Shown one piece after another: positions 1 through 9,696 of a stretch of 64,000 bases of DNA. The notes beneath the pieces were generated by a model, which searched no databases, was not told where the DNA came from, and worked only from the letters and a program-made list of their open reading frames with translations. Origin of the DNA: Panicum virgatum (taxonomy: Eukaryota > Streptophyta > Magnoliopsida > Poales > Poaceae); contig NC_053153.1 of assembly GCF_016808335.1 (NCBI RefSeq), positions 19,603,033-19,667,032 on the forward strand. Direction: 5' to 3'. The first letter of the stretch is position 1. Each line of letters starts with the position of its first letter. A program made the position numbers and the translations under genes.

Positions 1-160
1 CGTGGCAGCCTCTTTGGTACCGGTTGATATTTCCAACCGGTACCAATGGATGCCTAAGGCATTGGGTGAGAAACTCGGGGTCTTAGGGTGACGCCATTGG
101 TCTCGGTTTGGGGGAACCGGTTGGAAAACCGGTGCCCAAGGCCGTTTCCAACCGGTTCCC
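1..160. repeat. ACCGGTT/AACCGGT-rich subterminal-type repeat block
   Basis: The first 160 bases hold at least five copies of a short motif ACCGGTT or its complement AACCGGT, in both orientations (about 18-24, 34-40, 115-121, 148-154). Clusters of short motifs in both orientations are typical of the subterminal regions of CACTA and hAT transposons. The window cuts the element, so its terminus and class cannot be decided. No coding sequence is recognised up to 409. Confidence 0.4.
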
Positions 161-409
161 ATGGCATGTTTTCCAATAGTGTTTCGTTGTCCTACGTCTT
201 CTTCAAGAGTGTCGAGCAGGTTGTTGGATAGTGGATGGTGGTCGGCTGGATCTAGCTCCATCTTCCTTTGGGGGCAAGGACCTTCAATGACGAGCTTAGA
301 TCCAGGAGATGAGTGGTGGGGCGTGTCCTTGATCAATGGGCTATCACCAAGGGCGGCTTCTACTGCTGCGACCCTTTTGAAGCCACTGCGCGATGAGACT
401 TTCCAACTC

Positions 410-790
410 GGGAACGTATCTTGTGGAAACCGCAATCTTTGTGAAAATCCAAGCAAATCACGGCAAAAAAGTTATCTAAATTCACCCAAAAAATCACACA
501 TGTAGATGATATAATGATACACAATCTTGTAAAATATCTTGTCCAATCTCGACTTGGTTTGTGAGATATGAAAATAACAAATTTCTAACAAATCATCTGG
601 ACAACTTTCTAGCTTGAAATTTGTTATTTCTATATCTCACAAACGAAATTGAGTTTGGACAAGATATTTTACAAGATTGTGTATCATCATATCATCTACA
701 TGTGTGATTTTCTAGTGAATTTAGACAAATTTCTTACCGTAGTTTGCACGGGTTTTCACGAAGATTGTGGTTTTCACCAGATATATTCGC
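410..790. mobile_element. Foldback MITE, Mutator-like (MULE), 9-bp TSD
   Basis: This is a 381-bp near-perfect palindrome. The left arm (about 410-575) is the reverse complement of the right arm (about 615-790), with only scattered mismatches over some 165 bp each and a short loop near 575-615. A 9-bp direct repeat TTCCAACTC lies immediately outside both ends (401-409 and 791-799), the target-site size of Mutator-like elements. Long TIRs, a 9-bp TSD and no coding capacity define a non-autonomous foldback MULE. Family assignment rests on structure alone. Confidence 0.8.
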
Positions 791-2695
791 TTCCAACTCA
801 AGGAGGTGGCTCGCGGAGGACCTAGTGGCTTCGTTGTAATTTTGTTCTTTCTTAGAGTTCTTTATGAAGCTTGGTTGGTACAATACAAATGTCTCTGTAT
901 TCTTAACGTATGTATCTGAGGATGGCTATGCTTGAAATCGAATAGACCTCGAATACTGTTTCTATGGTTGGCCAGGCGCACTCTAACTCATAGTCGACAA
1001 CTGATCAATTAGAGGGGCCCCACACCACGTGAATATGTTCCCCTCCCTCGGTGCCTCTCTCTCTTCCCATTTCCTTCCCCTCTGTCTTCTCTCTTCTTTT
1101 CATCCGAAACTGTTGTCCACTCCAGGGCGAGCGGCGCAGCAGGCAGGCACGACGCGGCGGTGGGATCCGCCCCTCAAGGGAGCGGCGCGACAGGGGAGGC
1201 GTGATGGCGGCTGCAGGAACCTCCCCTGGGCGCTCGCTCCCGGCGGCGTCGACAGTGAGCTGTAGTGTTTTTTTGTTTTTTGTTCTTTTTGTTTTTTGGA
1301 TGCAAATTGTTTTTACAAAACTTTTTTTCAATTATTTTCTCAAACTTTTTTATTTCAAACTTTTTGTCATCAAATTTTTACACTTTGCTATCATCAAACT
1401 TTTCAAAAAAAAAATTCCCAAACTTTTTTTTAATCTACATCTGGATGCAAAAGTTTTTCTTCAAATTTTTTCGAATTATTCTGAAATTTCTCAGTTTCAA
1501 ATTTTTCCTCATCAATTTTTTTCTTTTTCTCCCTTCAAAATATTTTCCTTGAAAATTTCCTTAAATTTTTTTCTGTCACAAAATAATAAAATAATACTAA
1601 AAAATAGTTGGTCGGAAATCGACCGTACGGAACTCTTCACAGTCGTCCGTAAATTAGAATACCCACGCCTGTTTTTTTTCGATCAGAATAGTAGACCCGG
1701 CCCGTTGGTTGAATGGTTTCAGTGTATGCTGCGCCGCTGCGAGAAATTTTGATATTTGACACTAAGTTCGCAAGCCTCACGTGATATAACATCAGGTTCT
1801 CAAGCCTTTCAGAATATAACACCGGGACTATGAATTGTTTCGATTCTTGACATTTTCACTATTTTCATCCTATTTGTAAATTTCTTAATCCTTTTTTAAT
1901 TTAGCAGCCTATGTCAAATGACCATTGTACCCTTGTTTTTATCTCATCCATCGAAATGAATCTTAGATTTCTCATGATTGGATCGGATTGCTCTTCTTCT
2001 TCCTCTGTTCGTGCTGCTCCGATGGCAGAGGAGCGCCGCCGCCCACCCCTCCCCCGGTGACCCGCGCCGCTGCCGGCGGCGGCTGACGGCCGGCGGCGGG
2101 CCGCTCCAGCTCCAACTCCGGCGGCGGGCTGCTGCTCGCTTGCTTGCTACGCCGGCTTCAGTTTGTTTGCATCTGTTGCTTCCCATTCGTGCTGTTGCTG
2201 CTTGCTCGCTAGCTTGCTGTGCAGCCTGTGTGTGTGCATCTGCACTGGTTCCTCAAGTTCCGTGAACTCGCAGCCATGGCCTCCCCACAACCACCGGCGA
2301 CATTGATCCTACGGCAATCCAAGTACAATACACAACACATGACTAGTTGTCGACAGCACCTCATGTCAGCCATGCCCTGCACAAGCAGAGATCTCCCACA
2401 AACACACTTGAGGCCGCCGCAGGCGCGCCGCTCCCACCGCTTCGCCGCGGATCCGGCTCCGCGGGCCCGGGAGGCGGCGCGTGGCCGCACAACCTAGCAG
2501 CGGCGGCGGCGGCGGCCGGGAAAAAAAACATGCGCGGCGGCCTAGAGAGGCGGCGGGGGGGAACGCGCGGCGGCTCCATGGAGGCGCCGGGTGGAGGCGC
2601 TGCTCGATCTGCGCATGGGAGCCCCTGTCGCGTCTCCCCCATCGCCAGAGGAAGGGGAAAAGAGATGGAGGAAGAAGGAGAAAAGAGAAGGTAGG
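791..2695. other. Repeat-like intergenic region without a recognisable gene
   Basis: 1263-1590 is an extremely T-rich low-complexity tract. 2000-2690 is strongly GC-rich with (CGG)n runs near 2498-2519 that open reading frames on both strands by composition. I recognise no conserved protein. It is probably old transposon sequence between two identifiable insertions. Confidence 0.4.
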
Positions 2696-3311
2696 TGTCA
2701 GAGGAGTCAAGGGCTATTGGGCCTTAGTCCATTAGATTTTATTAGGCGCTTGCTTAGGGGTCAAATAAACATGGGTCAAATAAACATTTCTATATAAAGA
2801 GAGGAAATGTATCAATTTAATCAAGCAAGAGATTAGAAGGAAATCCCTTCCCTCTTGCCGGCCGTGGGCGAAGCCCCGCGGCCGGCGTTCCCAGCGGCCC
2901 CAACCCTAGCCGCCGCATCTCGTGAACAGTACCAGCTGGCACTGTAGCTCTGCGGTACTGTAGCTTTGATACAGATTGTTATGGTTGTTGTTGGGATTGA
3001 GATCGTGAGGGAGAGAGGGGGCGATTGCTACTGCGCTACAGTACCCCCGTGGTGCTACAGTACCGCGGGTACTGTTCACGAGATGGCGGCTGCGAGGGCA
3101 AAAGAGCGGCGGCTAGGGTTGGGGCGCTGGGAACGCCGGCCGCGGGGCTTCGCCCACGGCCGGCAAGAGGGAAGAGATTTCCTTCTAATCTCTTGCTTGA
3201 TTAGATTGATACATCTCCTCTCCTTATATAGAGAGGTTTACTTGACCCCTAAACAAGCGACTGATAAACTCTAATGGGCTAAGACCCAATAGGCCCTTGA
3301 CTCCTCTAACA
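2696..3311. mobile_element. Palindromic element built from two inverted LTR-like arms, 5-bp TSD
   Basis: The element starts TGTCAGAGG and ends CCTCTAACA, and is flanked by the 5-bp direct repeat GTAGG (2691-2695 and 3312-3316). The left arm (2696 to about 2945) is the reverse complement of the right arm (about 3045-3311). Each arm reads like the start of a copia LTR: TG terminus, TATA-like box (TCTATATAA, about 2790 and 3230) and a GC-rich leader. A 5-bp TSD and TG...CA ends fit LTR-retrotransposon integration, but a normal LTR has only a few inverted bases at its ends, not about 250. The centre (about 2945-3045) is not palindromic. A foldback DNA transposon is an alternative. Confidence 0.65.
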
Positions 3312-3316
3312 GTAGG

Positions 3317-3856
3317 AGTGGGAAAAAAAAAGATAAAAGCGGGTGGGTCGGATGGACCGTGACTGGCAAAAGTCACGGGCGAATGGAAACTCAACATCGG
3401 GCTCACGCACCCGCCACGTTTGACGTGCCCATCTGGTCGGGTCGGAGGATATTTTTGCCGCGATCATCGAACGCCCTCTCTCGAGCGTAGAGCCCCCAGT
3501 CCATCCCCACTTTGCCCCGTCACCCCGAGCACTTTGGGTGCGCTCACCGTCTAGTCAAGGAAGCTCGCTGTGCCTGGCTGCCTGCCCATAAATCACCGGC
3601 CAATCCCCAGCTCCCTCCGCGGCTCCGCCACGAGCTTACTGATGAGGTTTACCACGTACTGACGCTTCGCGGTACCTTCACCTTATCGGTGTCCGGACAC
3701 TCGTGGCTCCATGATTTAAGAGAGGCCTCCTCGGCTCATTTTCTCTTAGTACCCGGACAGTGCTCCTTTTTAGTTGGTAAGCCGGTGATCAGTGGGTAAC
3801 CTTCTGCCGGGGCTAGGAGGGAAGAAGGTAGTAGGAAGGAATCAGCAGCAGCGAAG
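3317..3856 (+). promoter_or_regulatory. Upstream region and 5' leader of the DRM1-like gene
   Basis: These 540 bp separate the palindromic element from the DRM1 start codon. No other gene is recognisable. The last 80 bases are purine-rich (GAAGGTAGTAGGAAGGAA near 3823-3840), as in a plant 5' leader. I do not see a convincing TATA box at a fixed distance, so the promoter is inferred from position only. Confidence 0.35.
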
Positions 3857-6009
3857 ATGCTGGAGAAGCTGTGGGACGACGTGGTGGCCGGGCCGCACCC
3901 GGAGACGGGGCTCGAGAAGCTCCGCAAGGCCACCACCTCCCGCCCGCTCGTCATCAACAAAGGTAGCCGCCGCCGGTGCTCGTTCATTTTCTCTACACTA
4001 GCTAGTGGCAGCATGCAGTTTTTGAGCAAACTAACCGAGATGATGAAGCACGAAACCGGATGCTTAATACTTAACAAGCAACAGATATACGTTCTTGGTG
4101 ATGGGGAGCAAAAATTGTTAGAAACAAAACTAACAACGCGTCCTAGACATCGATCTCTTAATTAATACGGTGTGCGCGTATATATGATGGCCGTCTTGTG
4201 TTATTAAGAACTAACAAGAATTTAATTTGACCTCAAGATGCTGACGCCGCCGCCGCCGGCGGGAGCTACAAGCGTGCGCAGTCGATGCCGACGACGCCGG
4301 GGACGCCGTCGTCGACGACGCCACGCACTAACGTGTGGCGCAGCGTGTTCCACCCGGGGAGCAACCCGGCCACCAGGAGCGTGGGCGCCAACCTCTTCGA
4401 CCGCCCGCAGCCCAACTCCCCCACCGTCTACGACTGGTAAGCTCCCCGACGATCCGCGCGCCGTATCAGTGCATTCATATCGAGCATCAAATTAGCCAGG
4501 GAACTTTGGACTCTTACCAGATCGGATTAATTAGAGCTAGCATCATGCTCCTATCCTTATCCAATTTACTGCTGTGAAGTATAAGCACACAATAAGATGA
4601 TGAAATAGTGAAGTTACACGTTAGCACTAAAAAAATCAGTACGGATCCACCTTGTAGTACACCGTTTGGTGTTTGCTCGAAGGGATAAGACTGTCTCCAA
4701 CAGGTGACCGAAAAGGGCACCCAAACCCAAAATGAGTCCTTCACAGTGGTTTGCCTGTCCGAAAATCGCGCTCCAACGGATCACCCAAACCAAGGACCCA
4801 TTTTGGGTACCGGCCGAGACGAGATGCAGAAATGTGTCGTCTCTCCCCGCACAACACAAATCTCCTCCGCCCTCGAGAGAAAGCAGAGCAAGTTCCGATC
4901 CCTCGACGCGCCGGAGAGCTCCGCCCGGCGCCGGCGAGCTCCAGCCACCACGCCATGGCCGCCACTCCGCCCCGTTCCGCCGCCGTGGGCTGCGCCCGAG
5001 CTCCGGCCCGACGGGCCGCCGGGAGCTGCTGTCGAGCTAGCCCGCAGTGCCACCGGGGCCGTGGCCGTGCGCCAGAAGGGGGAGAGAGGGATGGCCGCGG
5101 CGGAGCTTGGCGGCACGCCTCCGCTACCGTCTCGCCACCGCGCGCGCCCGCGTTTTCCCACGTCGGAGCTCGGAGGTCGCGCCCGCGGAGGCTCACGGCG
5201 ATGTCGAGCTCGCCAAGATCCAGGCGAGGTGGTGCCCGGCCTGCTCGCACAGAGCTCGACGCTGGCGAGGAAGCAGGCCCTTTGCCGGCCACGGCATCGC
5301 TCTGCGCAGGGGAGGGAGGAGGAGTGCGCGGTGGGGGAGGTGGAGCGAGGAGGGCCGGTGGCGGAGGGGCGGAGGGAGGAGTGGCGGCGCGTGGGCGGCA
5401 CAGGGAGCAGCGCGCGGGGCGGCCTGCATTGGTAGCTGCGGCGGGGCGGCCTGCGCGGGGTAGCTGCGGGGTGGCCTGCACAGGGAGGAGCAGCGGCGCG
5501 CGGTCTGCACGAGGAGCAGCGGCGGGGCAGCCGGCGCGGGGAGCACAAAGCACGTGCACGCGCTGCACGGGCGGCCGGGGACCAGCGGGTGCGCGGCAAG
5601 ACGCAGAGGCCGCAGAGGCCAGCGGGCGTCGCGGGGAGCTGCGGCCGGCGAGGTGGATCCGCATCAGGGAGCCGCCGGAGCGGCGAGGACGGGCCGCGGC
5701 GATCCGCCGGCGGGGCGACGCGGGGAGAAGCAGGCGGTGTTTGCGTCGGCTGTTGGAGAAGCAGCGGTTTGGGTCCGTGACCCTTTCCATTCGCACGACC
5801 CAAACATGGGATTGCGTCTTGTATTTGGGTTCCGTTTGTTGGAGATAGCCTAAGGAGGCCGCACCGTCGAGTGTTGACCGTGTGTACTATTTTAATGCAG
5901 AAGTAGTATTTTTTTTGGAAGTAAAAAAGCTCTAGCATTATCGTGACTGGAAAACGTTATCATGAATTTCAGGCTCTACAGCGACGAGACCAGGAGCAAG
6001 CACCGCTAG
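3857..6009 (+). CDS. DRM1: DRM1/ARP dormancy-associated, auxin-repressed family protein
   Basis: Three exons, 3857-3962, 4238-4436 and 5973-6009, join in phase to a 113-residue protein. The start [13 protein letters not shown] and the end [15 protein letters not shown] are the two signature blocks of the plant dormancy/auxin-associated (DRM1/ARP) family, and the length is typical. The middle is Ser/Thr/Pro/Gly-rich ([15 protein letters not shown]), as in disordered family members. Members are small proteins induced in dormant buds, sugar starvation and stress; no biochemical activity is established. The last exon is only 37 nt. Intron 2 (4437-5972) is enlarged by a 1.16-kb transposon at 4689-5850, while the splice sites appear intact. 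Confidence 0.93.
4689..5850. mobile_element. PIF/Harbinger-like non-autonomous element, TAA TSD, GC-rich interior
   Basis: Terminal inverted repeats GACTGTCTCCAACA (left) and GGCTATCTCCAACA (complement of the right end) bound 1162 bp, with TAA directly outside each end (4686-4688 and 5851-5853). A 3-bp TWA target suits PIF/Harbinger. Inside the ends, sequences rich in ACCCAAA/TTTGGGT continue the inverted similarity. The interior (about 4900-5760) is very GC-rich and stays open in several frames on both strands, but no protein family is recognisable in any of them and no transposase is present. Confidence 0.6.
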
Positions 6010-6263
6010 ATCGGAGGACGGACGGACGGATGGGATCGGCGGAGGAGCGGTGGCCGCCGGTCCCTGTCAACCCATGTTTGCTGGTCCTTGTGGTTATATA
6101 TCTAAAAAGCGTCGCTGTCCGAGGCTAAAAGACTTTTAATTTACCGTTTGTTTTGTTCCAAAATGCTATGTGGAGTGAGTAATGCTTGTACTAATAGTAG
6201 TGGTCAGTTGCACTGACTCAGCTCGGCCGCTACCAAGTCAGGACTGTACCAAGTGGGTGGTGG

Positions 6264-8949
6264 AAGAAAATGGGGTGCGCCCCGGTCGCACTGTCGCTTC
6301 AGTGCGACCCCATCCGCGATGCCGTTGCGCTGCAATCTGACGGTGATGCACAACGGCTCAGCTCCCTCGGATCGGCTTCCGTGGGCACCCCATCTCGGCG
6401 TCCTCGGCTCGGCTTTCCTCCGACGTCGAGTGAGCGCGAGCCTCCGCTCCACTTCTTCTCCAATCGAAGCCTGGCGGCGGCGGAGAAGTCCACCCCCTCA
6501 CGCGACTCGTCCCCACTCCGTGCCTCCCTCCCTCTCGTCGAGGTGCAGCCGCCTCGACCAGCCAGCAGCGGCGAGGGGCTGTGACGCTTCCATGCCGAAG
6601 ATGGCATTCCAATCGTCTTCGCGTGACTCCTTCACTGGTGCCGCATACGCTGCCGTCGCAATCAACGATTCCCTCTCTCCTTTGCAACATCTGGGGTGAG
6701 GACTATTCACCCCTCTCACCCTTCCTTCTCCCTCTCGCTCTTGCATCCCCTCTGTTCCCACCTTTCACCAAACTATCAGGTTTATGCTCAGAAAACAAGT
6801 GTTTCTGCTATCATGTTTAAGCAGAGAAGACTACCTGCATCATTCTGGTGATTGTTTCTATTGTGCAATCATTTAATTTGTCTATCTTGCAACACATGGT
6901 TGATGGTGCCTATTTGCATTTCTTCATATCTGCAGGTATACAAACTTCACCAATCAAAGAAATAATGTGATCAACGACATTGCAATCAGATTTCAAACAG
7001 ATCACCCACAAACAGCTCCTCTAATATGAAGTAGAAGATTTAAGACTTCTTTGCCCTCTGTCTATGTGTTCATATGCCTAAGTTTCTGTTGAAAATGTTG
7101 CAACCTCTGGCTGCTGAAGATGGTAAAGCTCAATTACAAAATGGTGTGCAGTTTCTGTTGGAAATGTTGCAAAATCAATGATAGACAAAAGCAACAATGA
7201 AACCTCTTGGGCCAGTCTAGATGATATTGGTGAAGATTTATTTTTCTTGTGCCAGCAGCTGTGAAGAGTGTAGACAGTTGGAGTGTCTTTTGGGATTTTG
7301 GGTTAACAGGAATACAAGGTTGTACTACTAGAGAAGACTGATGTGTATGGATGTTTTGAAATCTGCAGCGGAATGGATGTCTTAATAATCTGATTGTTGC
7401 CTGAAATGTATTGTGAACTATTGACTTGGATCCTTCCTAACGGCAGAGTGTATATATCCAGCAATGCAACAGAAATTTGTGGCCTAAAATATATGGTTTT
7501 ATTGCAGCAGAAATTATTCTCAACAATCTGTCAATAGTTACAGGCAAAGAAGGATCCGAGTCAATAATTTGTATAGAAATATGTTATATAGGATACACCA
7601 TTTTGAACTTGTCATCCATTTGAGTGAACCATATTATCCATATCCCTTGCAATATTTTTTTGTCTTAAATTGAATCAGCCAAAACGGAAACCTGTCAATG
7701 TATACAAACTGAACAACAGCAATGTTCAAGAACTTTTGTATTTATTTGAGAATAATATCTCTTTTGTAATACATCCATACATTGTACAATTTGAGCCCTA
7801 CACTATATACATCATGCAAACTTACTAAGCCACAATAGACTAAGCAACAACTGTCTCACTTCCTGATGGTGTTTCTATGGGTGCCCTGCTCTGATGTGAT
7901 GTTGCATCAGAAATGCCTCCTGGTGTTGTGCTTCATGCATTAGGTCCCTTCTCAATAGACCAACCAAAAGAGCATTCCACGATGCTATGTGTGACTTTGT
8001 CTGAAAATCTGAATTGCATCTGGGCAAGGCCAATAAGATCACTGAAACCATAGAAATGGATCAGGGTCCCTTGCACAAATGCATGAGCATCCAAACCGTT
8101 CTTCAGAATAACACTGACAGTACCAAGCACATGCCTTCAGAATAGCACCTCTGCAGCCATTTCCATCATCCCTGCCTTCACATATCCATTGAGCATTGAA
8201 TTCCAAGTGACTGTGTTCCTATCCAGCATCCGATCGAACACAGCACGGGCACAACAAAGATCTGACACCACTGCATAGGCATGAACCAGGTTGGTGGCTA
8301 CAATGACAAACTCATCCAGCCCCGGCGCAGAACAACCCCATGAGCCATTATTGCCACTGTCGTTGGTGCCCCATGGCGAACAAATGCCGTGACCACGCCG
8401 GCAAGGGTCACCTCATTGCATTGGGGACAACATCCTCAGCGAGCATGCAGCGGAACACGGCCACAGCGCGCCCAGCGTGTCCTGCCTAAGCAAGTGCAGT
8501 AACGAGATGGTGTCCCTGTGGCTATGTGGCATATCCTCGAGCAGGCGTGAGGGTAAGTGGCCGCTGGCGACATGGGGCCAGGCCATCGCGCGGGGAGGCG
8601 GCGCCGCCGAGCGGACTCGGCTGTGGTCGGCGGGGAGTGTGGCCCGGCGGGGAGGCAGAAGTGGTGGGTAACGGGAAGGGCGGCTAGGGCGTGCTGGAGC
8701 GGGGGACGCGGCGTCTCTGGCGATGGAGTTCTGCGGCGGCTCCGGCGATGGGATCCAAAAAAACAGGAGTGAAGAAAAGGAGGTGGAGCCGTACAAACAG
8801 GTTGAGCCGAGCCGGGCGCGTGAAGGAAAAGAGCCGAAGGAAGAGGTGAGCCGATTACTATGCACTCCGTCGGATTGGAGCGGGACGGCATCGGGCCAGG
8901 GGGCGCACGAGAAGCTCCCTGCGCCCGGTGCGCATCCAATTTTTTTCCT
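6264..8949. mobile_element. Pack-MULE candidate carrying a PPR gene fragment
   Basis: The ends share inverted similarity: in about 33 positions the left (AAGAAAATGGGGTGCGCC...) and complemented right end (AGGAAAAAAATTGGATGCGC...) agree at most sites, with one 3-base gap. A 9-bp near-perfect direct repeat flanks the block, GGGTGGTGG at 6255-6263 and GGGTGGTAG at 8950-8958. A 9-bp TSD indicates a Mutator-like element. The 2686-bp interior holds no transposase but carries a degraded PPR coding region on the minus strand (7933-8420). Gene-fragment capture with 9-bp TSDs is the definition of a Pack-MULE. The TSD is low in complexity, so the boundary call is moderate. Confidence 0.55.
7933..8420 (-). 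pseudogene. Degraded pentatricopeptide repeat (PPR) gene fragment
   Basis: Minus-strand translation gives PPR-type sequence: a helix block ending DEFVIVATNLVHAYA, then CCARAVFDRMLDRNTVTWN, SMLNGYVKAGMMEMAAEVLF, then an in-frame TGA near 8120, then a further block VILKNGLDAHAFVQGTLIHFYG. The FDRM...R..VTWNSM.NGYVK pattern is the diagnostic core of plant PLS-class PPR proteins, which bind organellar RNA. A frame change near 8330 and the internal stop break it, and only about four motifs remain. It lies inside the Pack-MULE-like element, so it is most likely a captured exon rather than a decayed resident gene. Confidence 0.72.
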
Positions 8950-8958
8950 GGGTGGTAG

Positions 8959-9696
8959 CGACCGGCGGGCCAGTGACTGGAACCCGCTTGGTGTGGTTTC
9001 TACGTCTGTAAATATTTGCTTCAGTGTAATGGGACGCGTGAATTACTGAATTGTACTGCCTCTTCCATGTTTAAGTGATTTTCTCGATCAGATGTGTAGT
9101 TACCGTCGTTGAGATGATGGGGTGAGGAGATGACGAGGCTGCCCTCGAATTCGAGGATTCTAGCTGAGAGCTGGGGGGGGGGGGTGAATTTCCCACGGAT
9201 TAAGATTAAACGATGGGTGTGTTGTTTCGCTGGCCTGCTTAATTAATCACGAGCAACGATTTCTGTTAGACCATCGCACGGCCGGACGCGCCGTAGTGTT
9301 GGACTAGTGGCAGTGGAGCCGGCCCCGGCTTCGGCTTCGGCTTCGGCTTCGGCTAGGGCGCCGGGTTGGCATCTAGCGAAAGGTAGCCCCGTCAGCCCAT
9401 CGACCCGATCCCATGAAAAAAAGGTCGCCACGTCCCCGTCGGGCTGCCGTGCCGGGTTTGGTGGCCGTGACTCGTAACAGCGGTCGGGGACAGGGACAGG
9501 GACAGGGACAGGTTTCTCCGAGCGAGAAAGAATCCATCGCGAGCCCAACTAGCGTGAGGACTCTGGCTCGCACAGCTGAAGATCAACTCCCGTGAAGCGT
9601 GCGGATTGAGTCCCAAATTCTGAAATTTCTCCTTCACTCTACCCAGTAGGAAAAATCAGTCAACGGACGGTCAGTTACTCCTCCGTCCTGCCACTC
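8959..9696. promoter_or_regulatory. BASS1 upstream region with microsatellites
   Basis: Between the Pack-MULE candidate and BASS1 lie a 12-base G run (9173-9184), a hexanucleotide tract of CGGCTT units (about 9326-9354) and a second hexanucleotide tract of GGGACA units (about 9486-9512). The second tract ends about 185 bp upstream of the BASS1 start codon, in or near its promoter or 5' leader. No TATA box is obvious. No other gene is seen. Confidence 0.45.

Noticed and set aside
4741..5938. Long overlapping open frames (350-385 codons) on both strands
   Set aside because: Open in several frames at once because of extreme GC content; Arg/Pro/Ala-rich with no recognisable domain, inside a transposon in an intron.
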